In this document: positions 37,572-47,039 of the stretch, piece by piece | Position numbering within the stretch: position 1 is the stretch's first letter | Layout of the letters: each line of letters starts with the position of its first letter | Assembly: GCF_000282895.1 (NCBI RefSeq) | Contig: NZ_ALBQ01000053.1 | Coordinates: 62,001-126,000 of the forward strand | DNA length: 64,000 bases | Direction of reading: 5' to 3' | Source of the DNA: Sphingomonas sp. ATCC 31555 | GTDB lineage: Bacteria; Pseudomonadota; Alphaproteobacteria; Sphingomonadales; Sphingomonadaceae | Notes under the pieces: generated by a model | What the model saw: the letters and a program-made list of their open reading frames with translations, nothing else | Database searches by the model: none | What the model was told of the DNA's origin: nothing | Translations under genes and position numbers: made by a program

Positions 37572-38696
37572 ATGTCCGATGATCCGCGTTTCGGCCTTCG
37601 CCGCTCGGTAACGCTGCCGGGGCCGTTGCGCCTCGATGGCGGCGTGCTGTTCTCGCCGGTAGACATCGCCTATGAGACCTATGGCACGCTGAACCCGCAA
37701 GCGAGCAACGCCATCCTCGTCTGCCACGCGCTGACCGGCGACCAGCACCTCGCCTCCGAGCATCCCGTCACCGGCAAACCCGGCTGGTGGAGCCGCATGG
37801 TAGGTCCCGGCAAGCCGATCGATACAAACCGCTGGTTCGTGGTCTGCTCGAACGTGCTGGGCAGCTGTCTCGGCTCGTCGGGCCCGGCGACGATCAACCC
37901 CGCGACCGGCCAGCCCTGGGGCATGCAGTTCCCGGTCATCACCATCCGCGACATGGTCCGCGCGCAAGCCATGCTGCTCGATCATCTCGGCATCGATCGC
38001 CTGTTCGCGGTGGTCGGCGGGTCGATGGGCGGCATGCAGGCGCTCAGCTGGGCGGCGACCTTCCCCGAGCGGGTGCGCGCCGCGGTGGTGATCGCATCCG
38101 CCGCACGGCATTCGGCGCAGAACATCGCCTTCCACGAAGTCGGTCGCCAGGCGATCATGGCGGACCCGAAGTGGCGCGGCGGCGCCTATTACGAGGCGCA
38201 GGATCCCCCCGCCGCCGGCCTCGCCGTCGCCCGGATGGCGGCGCACATCACCTATTTGTCCGAAGCCGGCCTCACCGCAAAGTTCGGCCGCAAGCTGCAA
38301 GGTCGCGAAACCAAGACCTTCGGCTTCGACGCCGACTTCCAGGTCGAGAGCTATCTGCGCCACCAGGGGCTGGCCTTCGTCGACCGCTTCGACGCCAACT
38401 CCTATCTCTATATCACGCGCGCCTTGGATTACTTCGACTTGGCCGAGGAGCATGGCGGCCTGCTCGCCAACGCCTTCCGCCAATCGCAGGCCCGATTCTG
38501 CGTGGTGAGCTTTGATACCGACTGGCTCTACCCCACCGCGGAATCGCGCAGCATCGCCCATGCGCTCAACGCCGCCGGGGCCCCCGCCAGCTTCGTCGAA
38601 CTCAGCTCGCCCTTCGGCCACGACGCCTTCCTGCTGGAGAGCCCGGAGCTCGACCGCGTGATCGGCGGCTTCCTTGCCGCGGGAGAACGGCCATGA
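37572..38696 (+). CDS. metX: Homoserine O-acetyltransferase MetX
   Basis: The 374-residue alpha/beta-hydrolase-fold enzyme acetylates homoserine for methionine synthesis. The nucleophile is Ser151 in [10 protein letters not shown], with the acid in FDTDWLYPT and the His in FGHDAFLLE. Some members of this family are succinyltransferases; the distinction needs active-site modelling. It overlaps metW by ATGA, the usual alphaproteobacterial pair. Confidence 0.93.
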   Translation: MSDDPRFGLRRSVTLPGPLRLDGGVLFSPVDIAYETYGTLNPQASNAILVCHALTGDQHLASEHPVTGKPGWWSRMVGPGKPIDTNRWFVVCSNVLGSCLGSSGPATINPATGQPWGMQFPVITIRDMVRAQAMLLDHLGIDRLFAVVGGSMGGMQALSWAATFPERVRAAVVIASAARHSAQNIAFHEVGRQAIMADPKWRGGAYYEAQDPPAAGLAVARMAAHITYLSEAGLTAKFGRKLQGRETKTFGFDADFQVESYLRHQGLAFVDRFDANSYLYITRALDYFDLAEEHGGLLANAFRQSQARFCVVSFDTDWLYPTAESRSIAHALNAAGAPASFVELSSPFGHDAFLLESPELDRVIGGFLAAGERP

Positions 38697-39286
38697 CGCT
38701 CCGCCCCGACCTCGCGATCATCGCGTCCAATGTGGATCGCGGCGCACGCATCCTCGACGTCGGCTGCGGCGACGGGGCGCTGATGGCGGCGCTGCGCGAC
38801 GACCGCGGCTGCGATGCGCGCGGCCTCGAGCTGGAGCCGACCAACGTCGCCGCAGCGGTGGGCCGCGGCCTATCGGTGATCCAGGGCGACGCCGATACCG
38901 ACCTTGCCGACTATCCCGACGACAGCTTCGACTATGCCATCCTCAGCCAGACGCTGCAGACCACCAGGCGGCCCGACTGGGTGCTGGAGCAGCTGCTGCG
39001 GATCGGCCGCCATGCCTTCGTGTCGTTCCCCAATTTCGCCCATTGGCGGGTACGCGCCTCGCTGCTGTTCGGGGGGCGGATGCCGGTCACGCGGCTGCTG
39101 CCGATCGCCTGGTATGCGACGCCCAACATCCACCATGTCACCGTCGACGATTTCCGCGCGCTGGTGAAGGAACGGGGGATCGCGATCGAGGGCGCCTGGT
39201 TCCTCTCGGGTGATCAGCAGACCGGCTCCGGGCTCGCCAATCTGCTCGCCGAACACGCCGTTTTCCTGTTGAGGCACGATCGATGA
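38693..39286 (+). CDS. metW: MetW methyltransferase-like protein
   Basis: The 197-residue class I methyltransferase fold has [16 protein letters not shown] (about 16-32), the SAM loop. In proteobacteria MetW is required together with MetX for homoserine acylation, although its own reaction is unsettled. It overlaps metX at its start and the pirin gene at its end, each by four bases. Confidence 0.92.
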   Translation: MTLRPDLAIIASNVDRGARILDVGCGDGALMAALRDDRGCDARGLELEPTNVAAAVGRGLSVIQGDADTDLADYPDDSFDYAILSQTLQTTRRPDWVLEQLLRIGRHAFVSFPNFAHWRVRASLLFGGRMPVTRLLPIAWYATPNIHHVTVDDFRALVKERGIAIEGAWFLSGDQQTGSGLANLLAEHAVFLLRHDR

Positions 39287-40146
39287 CCGACGTCACCCTG
39301 CTCGCCACCCATGCGGCGTACCGCGACGATATCGGCGACCTCGTCACCCGCCGCCCCGTGCCGGGGCCAGGGCTGGAGCGGATCGGCGCCTTCCTGTTCC
39401 TCAACCATCACGGGCCGCAGCGCTATCGGGCGAACAATCGCGGCCTCCCCTTCGGCCCGCACCCGCATCGCGGTTTCGAGACAGTGACCTTCATCCTCGA
39501 AGGCTCGCTCGCGCACACCGATTCGGCGGGGCATGAAAGCATCATCCGGGCCGGCGGCGTGCAGTGGATGACCGCCGGGCGCGGCATCGTCCACGCCGAG
39601 GTCTCGCCGGACGAGTTCAAACGCGACGGCGGGCCGATGGAGATCCTGCAGCTCTGGGTGAACTTGCCCAGCCAACTGAAAATGACCGCGCCGCGTTATG
39701 TGGGGCTGCAATCCGATGCTTTTCCCGCCGTGCAGGCCGGGCAGGGCACGACGGTGCACCTCGTCTCCGGGCGCTTCGACGGCCAGACCGGACCAATCGA
39801 GTCGCTGACCGGCTTGTTCCTCTGCTGGGCCGAACTGGCGCGGGGCGCCACCCTGAGCTTCGACGGCATCGGCGGGCGGGACCTGTTCCTCTACGCGGTG
39901 CGCGGCGGCGTGCGCGTGGGCGAGCGGAGCCTGCCGCAATGGCACCTCGCGAACCTTTCGGCGGGCGACACGCTCACGCTCACTGCCGACGATCCGGCGC
40001 TGGTCCTGTTCGGCCACGCCGCGCCGATTGCCGAACCGGTCGTCGCGCATGGCCCGTTCGTGATGAATTCGGTGGAGGAAATCCGCCAAGCCTATGCCGA
40101 TTATCAGCGCGGCAGCTTTGGCGTAGCGGAGATCGTCGCCGGCTGA
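39283..40146 (+). CDS. Pirin-family bicupin protein
   Basis: The 287-residue bicupin has the metal-binding block PFGPHPHRGFETVTFILEG (about 61-79) and the second histidine group GRGIVHAEV near residue 100. Pirins bind Fe2+ or other metals; some show quercetin 2,3-dioxygenase activity or act as redox-dependent regulators. It is coupled to metW by a four-base overlap, so it is made with the methionine genes, with no obvious functional reason. Confidence 0.88.
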   Translation: MTDVTLLATHAAYRDDIGDLVTRRPVPGPGLERIGAFLFLNHHGPQRYRANNRGLPFGPHPHRGFETVTFILEGSLAHTDSAGHESIIRAGGVQWMTAGRGIVHAEVSPDEFKRDGGPMEILQLWVNLPSQLKMTAPRYVGLQSDAFPAVQAGQGTTVHLVSGRFDGQTGPIESLTGLFLCWAELARGATLSFDGIGGRDLFLYAVRGGVRVGERSLPQWHLANLSAGDTLTLTADDPALVLFGHAAPIAEPVVAHGPFVMNSVEEIRQAYADYQRGSFGVAEIVAG

Positions 40147-40155
40147 GCGACTTGG

Positions 40156-40617
40156 CTAGGTGCCCTGTCCCCAGTTGACCGTCACGCGGGTGCGGCCGTT
40201 CCGCGCGTCGACGACGATCATCAGGCTACGCTCCGCTTCGTCGCCGGCGGCATAGAGGGTTTCCGTCTCGCGACCGAAGCGCAAGCCGGAGGCATTGGCC
40301 TGGGCGCGCGACCAGCCGAGTACCTCCTTTGCGCTTGCCCCCGTCTCATAGACAATCGTGCCGCTCACATGACCCTTGGCGATCCCGTCCTCGCTGGCGA
40401 TGCACTGCGTTATGAGCGCATCGGCATAGATCGGCACGAAATCCGGCCGATTGCTGCAATCCACCGCCGCGGCAACATTCGCCGGCGTGCCCTCCGCCGC
40501 AGCGGAGGCGACATTCTGCGCGACCGGATCGTCGGTCGTGCGCTCGCCTCGTCCGCAGGCCGCGAGCAGAAACAGGGCCAAGGCTGCGCCGATGTGGTTC
40601 CGCCAGGGATATGCCAT
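40156..40617 (-). CDS. Lipoprotein of unknown function
   Basis: The 153-residue protein has a signal sequence ending in a good lipobox (FLLAAC, Cys21). The mature part is small, with two cysteines (about 54 and 72) that could pair. No family was recognised. It converges on the pirin gene with a 9-base gap and lies 69 bases after the convergent side of the sugar-oxidation cluster, on the same strand as that cluster. Confidence 0.6.
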   Translation of the reverse strand: MAYPWRNHIGAALALFLLAACGRGERTTDDPVAQNVASAAAEGTPANVAAAVDCSNRPDFVPIYADALITQCIASEDGIAKGHVSGTIVYETGASAKEVLGWSRAQANASGLRFGRETETLYAAGDEAERSLMIVVDARNGRTRVTVNWGQGT

Positions 40618-40686
40618 GCGCGCCTGCCTTTCGCCCCTGCCGGGGAATGGGTGATGGCGGCAGAACGCACCTGCCGCCCTTTCGGC

Positions 40687-42363
40687 TCACCCCCGCTGCA
40701 ACTGTCGCACCGCATGGTCGGCAGCGCGCACCGTCAGCGCCATGAAGGTCAGCGACGGATTCACGCACGAGATCGAGGCCATCTGCGCGCCATCGGTGAC
40801 GTAGACATTGGGCGCATCGTGCGTGCGGCTAAAGCCGTCGAGCACCGAATTGCGCGGATCCGTGCCCATGCGCGCGCCGCCCATCTCGTGGATCGCATCG
40901 CCGGGAACGTGCTCGCCTTCGGAGCTGCGCACGTTGATCAGCCCCGCGGCCTTCAGCATTGCTTCGCCCTGCGCCCGCGCATCCGCCATCATCCGCAGTT
41001 CGTTTTCGCGGAAAGTGACGTCGAACCGCATCAGCGGCACCCCGAACCGATCCACCTTGCTCGGATGGAGCGACACGCGGTTATCCTTGTAGGGCAGGCA
41101 TTCGCCGAATGCGCCCATCGAAAAGCGCCAAGGGCCATAGCGGCGCATGCCGTGCTTCATGGATTCGCCAAAGCCCACCGGTGCCGCCACGTCGCGCCGC
41201 GCGCTGCCCTGATAGCCATAGCCGCGCCGGAAGCCCACGCCTTCCTCGCCGCCGACATTGCGGAAGCGCGGAATATAGACGCCTCCGGGACGACGACCAT
41301 ATTCGATCAGATCAGTCATCCCCGGAATCTCGCCTTCCACACCCACGCGGAAGATGTGATCCATCACATAGCGGCCCAGCGTGCCGCTGCTGTCGAAATA
41401 GCTGCGGTCGCTGCCTGGCGCGCGGGAGTTCATCAGGATCTGCGTCGATGCCATTGCCGATGCGCAGACGAAGACAAGATCGGCCTGCACCACTTCCGCC
41501 TGGCCGCTCTTGGCGTCGACATAGCGGACGCCCGTCGCCCGCTTCTTCACGGGATCATATTCAATGTTGGTGACGACCGCGTCGGACTTCAGCGTCAGAC
41601 GGCCCGTCGCCCGCGCCGCCGGCAGCGTTACCGCCTGGGTGGAGAAATAAGCGCCGAACGAGCAGCCATTGCCGCACTGGTTGCGCAGCTGGCATTTGGT
41701 GCGGCCCTGTTCGGGTTTGTCCTCGGTCAGGTTGGACAGGCGGGTATGGATCAGCTTGCGGCCCGGGAACTGCGCCTCCAGCCGCTGCTTCAGCCATTTC
41801 TCGGCGACGTTCATCGGCATTGGCGGCTGGAAGTTGCTGTCCGGCAGATGCGGCAGGTTCTCGCGGGACCCGGAAACGCCGATATAGTCTTCCACCCGCG
41901 CATACCATGGGGCGATGTCGTCATAGCCGATCGGCCACACGCCATCGACGCCCTCGCGCTTGTTCGCGTCGAAATCCTCCTGGCTCCAGCGGAAGCTCCA
42001 ACGGCCCCAGATCAGCGATTTGCCGCCGACGGCGCCGGGACGGATCCAGTAAAATTTGCTCCCCTCGTCATAGGCATAGGGGTTCAGCCGGTCGTTATTG
42101 TAGAAGCCCATGCTGCTCGGCTGAACATAGCCGAAGCGCGCGATGAAATAGTCCTTTTCGACCAGCGGTCGGGGCATGGCGTTACGGGCGGGCACCTCGA
42201 AGGCAGGCTTGCCGTCATAAGGGTAGCCCTCGCCATGCTCGACCATGCGGCCGCGGTCGAGCATCAGCACGCGCAGCCCTTTTTCGGTCAGTTCCTTGGC
42301 GGCGAAACCGCCGCTTACGCCGGAGCCAATGACGATCGCATCGAACCTGTTGGTTGCAGCCAT
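40687..42363 (-). CDS. GMC-family FAD sugar dehydrogenase, large subunit (LacA-like)
   Basis: The 558-residue flavoprotein has FAD motif VIGSGVSGG at 11-19, GGKSLIWGRWSFRW (flavin-contact region), a three-Cys hinge KCQLRNQCGNGCSFGA that in FAD-glucose dehydrogenases holds a 3Fe-4S cluster, HEMGGARMG with the catalytic His, and NPSLT with its Asn partner. It has no export signal, so export would rely on pairing with the Tat-bearing subunit-3 protein two genes upstream. Related complexes oxidise C3 of glycosides or C1 of glucose. Its neighbours favour the C3 reaction. It is the last gene of the nine-gene run. Confidence 0.85.
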   Translation of the reverse strand: MAATNRFDAIVIGSGVSGGFAAKELTEKGLRVLMLDRGRMVEHGEGYPYDGKPAFEVPARNAMPRPLVEKDYFIARFGYVQPSSMGFYNNDRLNPYAYDEGSKFYWIRPGAVGGKSLIWGRWSFRWSQEDFDANKREGVDGVWPIGYDDIAPWYARVEDYIGVSGSRENLPHLPDSNFQPPMPMNVAEKWLKQRLEAQFPGRKLIHTRLSNLTEDKPEQGRTKCQLRNQCGNGCSFGAYFSTQAVTLPAARATGRLTLKSDAVVTNIEYDPVKKRATGVRYVDAKSGQAEVVQADLVFVCASAMASTQILMNSRAPGSDRSYFDSSGTLGRYVMDHIFRVGVEGEIPGMTDLIEYGRRPGGVYIPRFRNVGGEEGVGFRRGYGYQGSARRDVAAPVGFGESMKHGMRRYGPWRFSMGAFGECLPYKDNRVSLHPSKVDRFGVPLMRFDVTFRENELRMMADARAQGEAMLKAAGLINVRSSEGEHVPGDAIHEMGGARMGTDPRNSVLDGFSRTHDAPNVYVTDGAQMASISCVNPSLTFMALTVRAADHAVRQLQRG

Positions 42364-42389
42364 GGTGTTCCCCTCCAGGGATCTTGTTC

Positions 42390-43235
42390 TTAGAAGCGCA
42401 GTGCGCGGAGCGTTTTGAAGCTGGTGGTAATGTCGGGCAAATAGGGCGCGGGCGCCTGATCGTTCTCGACATAGAAGTGGCGCACGCCGGCCCCGGCCTT
42501 GCGCTTGAACAGCGCCGCGAAGTCGATCGTGCCGGCGCCTACTGCCGTCATGCTGCGGTCGGGGCGCATGTCCTTCACATGATAGGCATAGATCCGGCTG
42601 CCGAGCCGATCGATCAGCGCTGACAGATCCTGTCCGGCGAATTTCGCCCAGTAGAGATCGAGCTCGATCTTCACCAAGGTGGGATCCGTTTCCTTCAGGA
42701 ACCGCTCGTACAGGCTCACGCCGCCGGGTTGGACGGTGAACTCGAAATCATGGTTGTGATACGCGAAGCCAAGGCCCGCCTTCTTCAGATCGGCGGCGAA
42801 GCGGTTGAAGTTGGGTAGCGCCTTCTGCCAGCCTTCTTCGGTACGATGCTCTGCGGTCATGTACGGCAGCACCACCGTATCGGCGCCCAGCGTCTTCGCC
42901 CGCGCTACCGACTGCTCGAACTGGCCGAGCAACGCATCATAGCCGACATGGATCGATGGGGAACGCAGGCCGACGCGGTCCATCGTCTGGCGCAGCATCG
43001 CGGCATCCATCGCCTCATAGCCACCGCCACCGAATTCGACCTCGCGATAGCCGATGCTTGCGATCGCTTCGAGCGTGGCGGCCGGATCCTTCTGGAAGAG
43101 ATCGCGCACCGTGTAGAGCTGGATGCCGATCGCCTGGAGGCTGGCGGCGTGCGCCGGCGGCACGACCCGGTCGAGCAGGAGCACGGCCGCAGCGCCGCCG
43201 GCGCCTGCGAGCAGAGTACGACGGCTGATCATCAT
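42390..43235 (-). CDS. Tat-exported TIM-barrel sugar epimerase/isomerase-like protein
   Basis: The 281-residue xylose-isomerase-like TIM barrel carries a Tat signal (MISRRTLLAGAGG, cleavage near AHA). Metal-site residues appear as YREVEFGGGG, AYHNHDFEF, KIELDLYW and YHVKDMRP. In known 3-keto-glycoside pathways such proteins act as epimerases, lyases or hydratases on 3-keto sugars. It overlaps the subunit-3 gene by four bases and is 26 bases from the GMC gene. Confidence 0.85.
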   Translation of the reverse strand: MMISRRTLLAGAGGAAAVLLLDRVVPPAHAASLQAIGIQLYTVRDLFQKDPAATLEAIASIGYREVEFGGGGYEAMDAAMLRQTMDRVGLRSPSIHVGYDALLGQFEQSVARAKTLGADTVVLPYMTAEHRTEEGWQKALPNFNRFAADLKKAGLGFAYHNHDFEFTVQPGGVSLYERFLKETDPTLVKIELDLYWAKFAGQDLSALIDRLGSRIYAYHVKDMRPDRSMTAVGAGTIDFAALFKRKAGAGVRHFYVENDQAPAPYLPDITTSFKTLRALRF

Positions 43236-43792
43236 GCGCTGTACACCTTGTTGACCTGAGAATAGGGAAAGGCGCCGTTATATTCGCCGGGCACCGGCAG
43301 ATATTCGCGCTCCTGCGTGATGCCGATCTCCGACGTGTAATATCCTGCGATCACCATCTGCCGGAATGCATCGAAGAAGGGCTTGCCACCCTGGATCTCG
43401 CCGTTCATCGCCAGTGTGAGCAGCGCATCGTGCTGCGCGGGAGTCGCCTTGGTCGCGGCAATCTTATAGTCCTGCTGGCACCGTGCCTCGATTGCGTCGA
43501 GGCCGGCCAGGATCGGGATGCGATCATCCGGCGCCGCCCAGTCGGCGAGCAGCTTCTCGATGAACGCAGGAACGCCCGCAGCGATCGCGCCGGGCGTGTC
43601 CGTGGTCGGGATCACGCGCTCGCTCAGCGCCGTCATCAACGTCCGCTGGGGAGGGTTGAACACCGCGACGCTGGGCGGGCCGTCGCTGATCAGCTCGGTG
43701 GCCGCCACCTGGGCCGCGCGCGCTAGGGGCGCGAACAAGCCCGCACCGAACATGGCGGCAACACCGGCCAGCGCCGTTCTGCGATCGATCAT
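43232..43792 (-). CDS. Gluconate 2-dehydrogenase subunit 3 family protein (LacC-like)
   Basis: The 186-residue protein has a Tat-type signal (MIDRRTALAGVAAMFGAG). The domain includes LMTALSERVIPTTDTPGAIA, the standard opening of the subunit-3 family. Such small subunits bind the GMC catalytic subunit and carry it through the Tat system. It overlaps both neighbours by four bases. Confidence 0.88.
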   Translation of the reverse strand: MIDRRTALAGVAAMFGAGLFAPLARAAQVAATELISDGPPSVAVFNPPQRTLMTALSERVIPTTDTPGAIAAGVPAFIEKLLADWAAPDDRIPILAGLDAIEARCQQDYKIAATKATPAQHDALLTLAMNGEIQGGKPFFDAFRQMVIAGYYTSEIGITQEREYLPVPGEYNGAFPYSQVNKVYSA

Positions 43793-44616
43793 TTGCCTGC
43801 TCCCGGAAGGTCTTGCGCGATCGCTGCCTCGGGCAGCGGGCGGACCCAGATGTTGCGGAACGAAACCGGCGAGTCATGGTCCTGCAGCTGGATCGGCAGG
43901 GCATCGGCATGCGCCGTATATTCGGCGACGTGGCGCCAGTTGGTGGTGCCGAGCATCGCCTGATGGTTCTGCACCAGCACGCCGTTCAGAAAGGCCGTGA
44001 TGTACGCCGGTCGCAGCAGCTTGCCATCGGCGGCAAAGCGGGGGCGCTCGAAGACGATATCGTAGCTCTGCCACTCGCCGGGCTTGCGCGACGGGTTCAC
44101 CAGCGGCGGCTTCCAGCCGTAGACTCCGCCGACGGTGCCGTCGGCGTAGGTGGGGTTCTGATAGCCGTCGAGGATCTGGATCTCGTAGCGCTGCATGAAC
44201 CAGATGCCGCTATTGCCCCGATCCTGCGAACTCTTAGTCGGCGGGTTGGGCGAACGGAACTCCAGATGGAGCTGGACGTCGCCGAAGCTCCGCTTGGTGA
44301 TCAGCGCATTCTCGCCGCCGCTGCTGGCGCGCGTGGGAACAGTGAGTACGCCGTTGGCAACCGGCCAAAGCTTGCGCTGGGCCTGCCAGGCATCGAGAGA
44401 GCGGCCATCGAACAGCATGATCGCATCCGAAGGCGCGCCGCCGGGCTGGGCGGCGGGAGTCACGACGCTGGGGTACGGCCGATCGCTGTCATGGACGTGC
44501 CAGTTCCCGCCAGGCAGGATCGGGGTGTCCTTAAACCCCGGTTTCTCCTGCGCGACCGCCGGGGTGGCGGCAAGTGCCGCCAGTCCGGCAAGCAGCAGGG
44601 TGCTGCATCTCGACAT
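43789..44616 (-). CDS. Secreted DUF1080 (3-keto-disaccharide hydrolase) protein, copy 1
   Basis: The 275-residue concanavalin-like beta-sandwich protein has a Sec signal (cleavage near AVAQE). Family residues include IMLFDGRSLDAWQ, LHLEFRSPNPP, GNSGIWFMQRYEIQILDGY and PISFRNIWVRPL-like SPVSFRNIWVRPL. Family PF06439 contains enzymes that hydrolyse 3-keto glucosides or disaccharides. It would cleave the product of the GMC complex in the periplasm. It overlaps the subunit-3 gene by ATGA. Confidence 0.85.
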   Translation of the reverse strand: MSRCSTLLLAGLAALAATPAVAQEKPGFKDTPILPGGNWHVHDSDRPYPSVVTPAAQPGGAPSDAIMLFDGRSLDAWQAQRKLWPVANGVLTVPTRASSGGENALITKRSFGDVQLHLEFRSPNPPTKSSQDRGNSGIWFMQRYEIQILDGYQNPTYADGTVGGVYGWKPPLVNPSRKPGEWQSYDIVFERPRFAADGKLLRPAYITAFLNGVLVQNHQAMLGTTNWRHVAEYTAHADALPIQLQDHDSPVSFRNIWVRPLPEAAIAQDLPGAGK

Positions 44617-44629
44617 CTTTTCTCTCCCC

Positions 44630-45532
44630 TCAGACGGCGTCGATCGTGCGATAGGCGGCGACCAGCCGCTCTTCGCCTGCGCGCCCCTTGATCGAATTGC
44701 CGTGTTCCATCCCGATCACGCCGGCATAGTTCCGCCCGCGCAGCCAGCGGACGATGGTTGCATAGTTGACTTCGCCGCTGCCCGGCTCGTTGCGACCGGG
44801 ATTGTCGCCGAACTGGATATAGCCGATCTCGTCCCAGCACATGCCGAGCGTCGGGATCAGGTTCCCGGACTGGATCTGCTCATGATAGAGGTCGGCGAGG
44901 ATCTTGGTGCCCGGGCTGTTCGCCCCGCGCGCCACGGCGTAGCCCTGCGCGATCGTCTGCATATACACGCCGGGATGGTTGGTGCGGGTGTTGAGCGGCT
45001 CCATCACCAACGCCATGTTGTGTGGGGCGACAATGTCGCCGGCCCGGCGCATCACGTCGATCACTCGCGCCGTCTGGATGTCGATCGGCACCTTTGGGTC
45101 CATGAACCCGGTCACCACCGTCATCCGCGTCGCGTTCAGCCGCTTGGCGACATCGATGGACTTGCGGATATCCGCGAGGAACGCCTCGCGCTCCGCGCCG
45201 TCGTTCGCACCGAGGATTGGCCGCGACTGCGACCATTTCGGCATGCTGGCGACGAACACGCCCATCTTCATGCCGCGGCTGGACAGCGCCTTGGCCATCT
45301 GGGTCTGCTCGTCGACCGTGCGGCCGGCGGCTTCATTGTCCTCCCAGGCGGTGAACCCCTGGTCCGCGGCGAAGGCGATCTGTTCGATTCGCCCGCCGCG
45401 GCTGGCGAAGCTGCCCTCGTGCGGAGCATAGTGCATCGAAAAACGCGCGGCGTTCGATTGGCCGCGCGCGGCGGAGGCGACCAGCGGGGCAGCGGCGGCC
45501 CCTACCAAAACGGTGCGGCGCGACACGCTCAT
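44630..45532 (-). CDS. Tat-exported TIM-barrel protein (hydroxypyruvate-isomerase-like)
   Basis: The 300-residue xylose-isomerase-like TIM barrel has the signal MSVSRRTVLVGAAAAP. MEPLNTRTNHPGVYMQT and GMEHGNSIKG resemble hydroxypyruvate isomerase and 2-keto-sugar isomerases. It is the second exported isomerase of the cluster and only distantly like the one at 42390. The ATG at 45532 overlaps the cytochrome c stop by four bases; the longer open frame upstream is inside the cytochrome gene. Confidence 0.85.
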   Translation of the reverse strand: MSVSRRTVLVGAAAAPLVASAARGQSNAARFSMHYAPHEGSFASRGGRIEQIAFAADQGFTAWEDNEAAGRTVDEQTQMAKALSSRGMKMGVFVASMPKWSQSRPILGANDGAEREAFLADIRKSIDVAKRLNATRMTVVTGFMDPKVPIDIQTARVIDVMRRAGDIVAPHNMALVMEPLNTRTNHPGVYMQTIAQGYAVARGANSPGTKILADLYHEQIQSGNLIPTLGMCWDEIGYIQFGDNPGRNEPGSGEVNYATIVRWLRGRNYAGVIGMEHGNSIKGRAGEERLVAAYRTIDAV

Positions 45533-45894
45533 TTGCCGCTTGCCGCCTTGAGATAGGCGATGATCTGCGCACGCTTTGCGGCATCGGCCATGCCGATCGG
45601 CATTCGCGTACCAGGAACCTTCTTCATCGGCGCGGCCAGGAACTGGTCCAGCGTCGCCGCATCCCATTGCAGCTTCGAATTCTTGAGCGCGGTGGAATAG
45701 TTGAAGCCGGGCAGCGAGGCGGCCGGACGGCCGACGACACCGTTGAGGTTGGGGCCGACACCGTTCCTACCGCCCTTTTCGACGGTGTGGCACGCCTTGC
45801 ACGCCGCGAAGGCCGGGGGGGCTGCGGTCTGTGCCCAGGCGGCCGGGCTGGCCGTCAGCGCCGCAGTCGCGGCAAGCGCCATCCAGAACTTCAT
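45529..45894 (-). CDS. Periplasmic class I cytochrome c (LacB-like)
   Basis: The 121-residue protein has a Sec signal (cleavage near AWAQT), heme motif CKACH at 32-36 and likely sixth ligand Met98 in GTRMPIGM. The HTVEKGGRNGVGPNLNG segment matches mitochondrial-type small cytochromes c. In this cluster it is the probable electron acceptor of the GMC dehydrogenase. It overlaps both neighbours by four bases. Confidence 0.92.
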   Translation of the reverse strand: MKFWMALAATAALTASPAAWAQTAAPPAFAACKACHTVEKGGRNGVGPNLNGVVGRPAASLPGFNYSTALKNSKLQWDAATLDQFLAAPMKKVPGTRMPIGMADAAKRAQIIAYLKAASGK

Positions 45895-47039
45895 TCACGC
45901 TCTCCAGAAACGATTTCGGTCCATTTGTGGTCGGCATGCGCGTTGGCGATCATCGCCTCGACGAACGCCATGGTGCGCAGGCCATCCCGCACGCCTGGGC
46001 AGCCGCCGCCCTGCTCGCCGCGGATCGCCGCCGCGAAGCCGCGGTACAGATTGGCGAACGCCTCGACATAGCCTTCGGGGTGCCCGGCGGGGGTTCGCAG
46101 CAGCAGCTTGGTGCTCGGCCCCAGGCCTGGTCCACCCGCGCGCAGCGTTTCCGCCGGGCGATCGAGCCAGCGTAGGGTGAGCGTGTTCGGCTCCATCTGC
46201 GCCCATTCCAGCCCGCCGCGCTCGCCATGGATGCGCAGGCGCAGCCCGTTTTCCTCGCCAGCGGCGACCTGCGTCGCCTTGAGCGTCCCGCGTGCGCCAC
46301 CGGCAAAGCGAAGCAGCGCACTGACATCGTCGTCGAGCCGGCGGCCCGGCACATGGATCGCGAGTTCGGCAGCCAGCGTTTCGACGCGCAAACCCGAAAC
46401 ATGCTCGGCAAGGTGAAAGGCGTGGGTGCCGATGTCGCCCAGGCAACCGCCCAACCCGGCGCGGGCCGGATCGGTGCGCCATTCGGCCTGCTTGTTGCCT
46501 TCAGTGTCTAACGGCGCGCTCAGCCAGCCCTGGATATATTCCACCTGCACGAGCCGGATCGCTCCGAAATCACCGCGAGCGACGCGGGCTCGCGCCTCTT
46601 CAACCAGCGGGTAGCCGCTATAGGTGAAGGCGAGACCGAACTGCTTGCCGCTCGCTGTCGCCGCGCCGGCAATGGCGCGGGCCTCGTCGCCGTTCATCGC
46701 CATCGGCTTTTCGCAGAAGACGTGAAAGCCGGCGTTCAGCGCAGCAATAGCGACGGGAGCGTGGAGATGGTTGGGGGTGACGATTGCCACCGCATCAATC
46801 CGCTCATTTTCCGGCAGCGCCGCTTCGCCCGCGAGCAGTTCGCCATAGGTGGCATAGACCCGCGCCGGATGAAGACCGAGCAGGTCGCCGGTACGCGCAT
46901 TCTTGCCCGCATCGGTGCTGAACGCGCCCGCCGCCAGTCGCCAGTCACCGTCGAGCGCCGCCGCCATGCGGTGCACGGCGCCGATGAACGCGCCTTCGCC
47001 ACCGCCGACCATGCCGAGCTTGAGCGGATGCCGGATCAT
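45891..47039 (-). CDS. Gfo/Idh/MocA-family NAD(P) oxidoreductase
   Basis: The 382-residue protein has an N-terminal Rossmann domain ([17 protein letters not shown]), the family EKP motif in [14 protein letters not shown] (Lys at about 116), and the catalytic-region DIGTHAFHL near 210. It has no signal, so it is cytoplasmic. In 3-keto-sugar pathways such enzymes reduce or oxidise keto-sugars (3-keto-glucose reductase, for example). It is coupled by four-base overlaps to the cytochrome and TIM-barrel genes. Confidence 0.88.
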   Translation of the reverse strand: MIRHPLKLGMVGGGEGAFIGAVHRMAAALDGDWRLAAGAFSTDAGKNARTGDLLGLHPARVYATYGELLAGEAALPENERIDAVAIVTPNHLHAPVAIAALNAGFHVFCEKPMAMNGDEARAIAGAATASGKQFGLAFTYSGYPLVEEARARVARGDFGAIRLVQVEYIQGWLSAPLDTEGNKQAEWRTDPARAGLGGCLGDIGTHAFHLAEHVSGLRVETLAAELAIHVPGRRLDDDVSALLRFAGGARGTLKATQVAAGEENGLRLRIHGERGGLEWAQMEPNTLTLRWLDRPAETLRAGGPGLGPSTKLLLRTPAGHPEGYVEAFANLYRGFAAAIRGEQGGGCPGVRDGLRTMAFVEAMIANAHADHKWTEIVSGERE

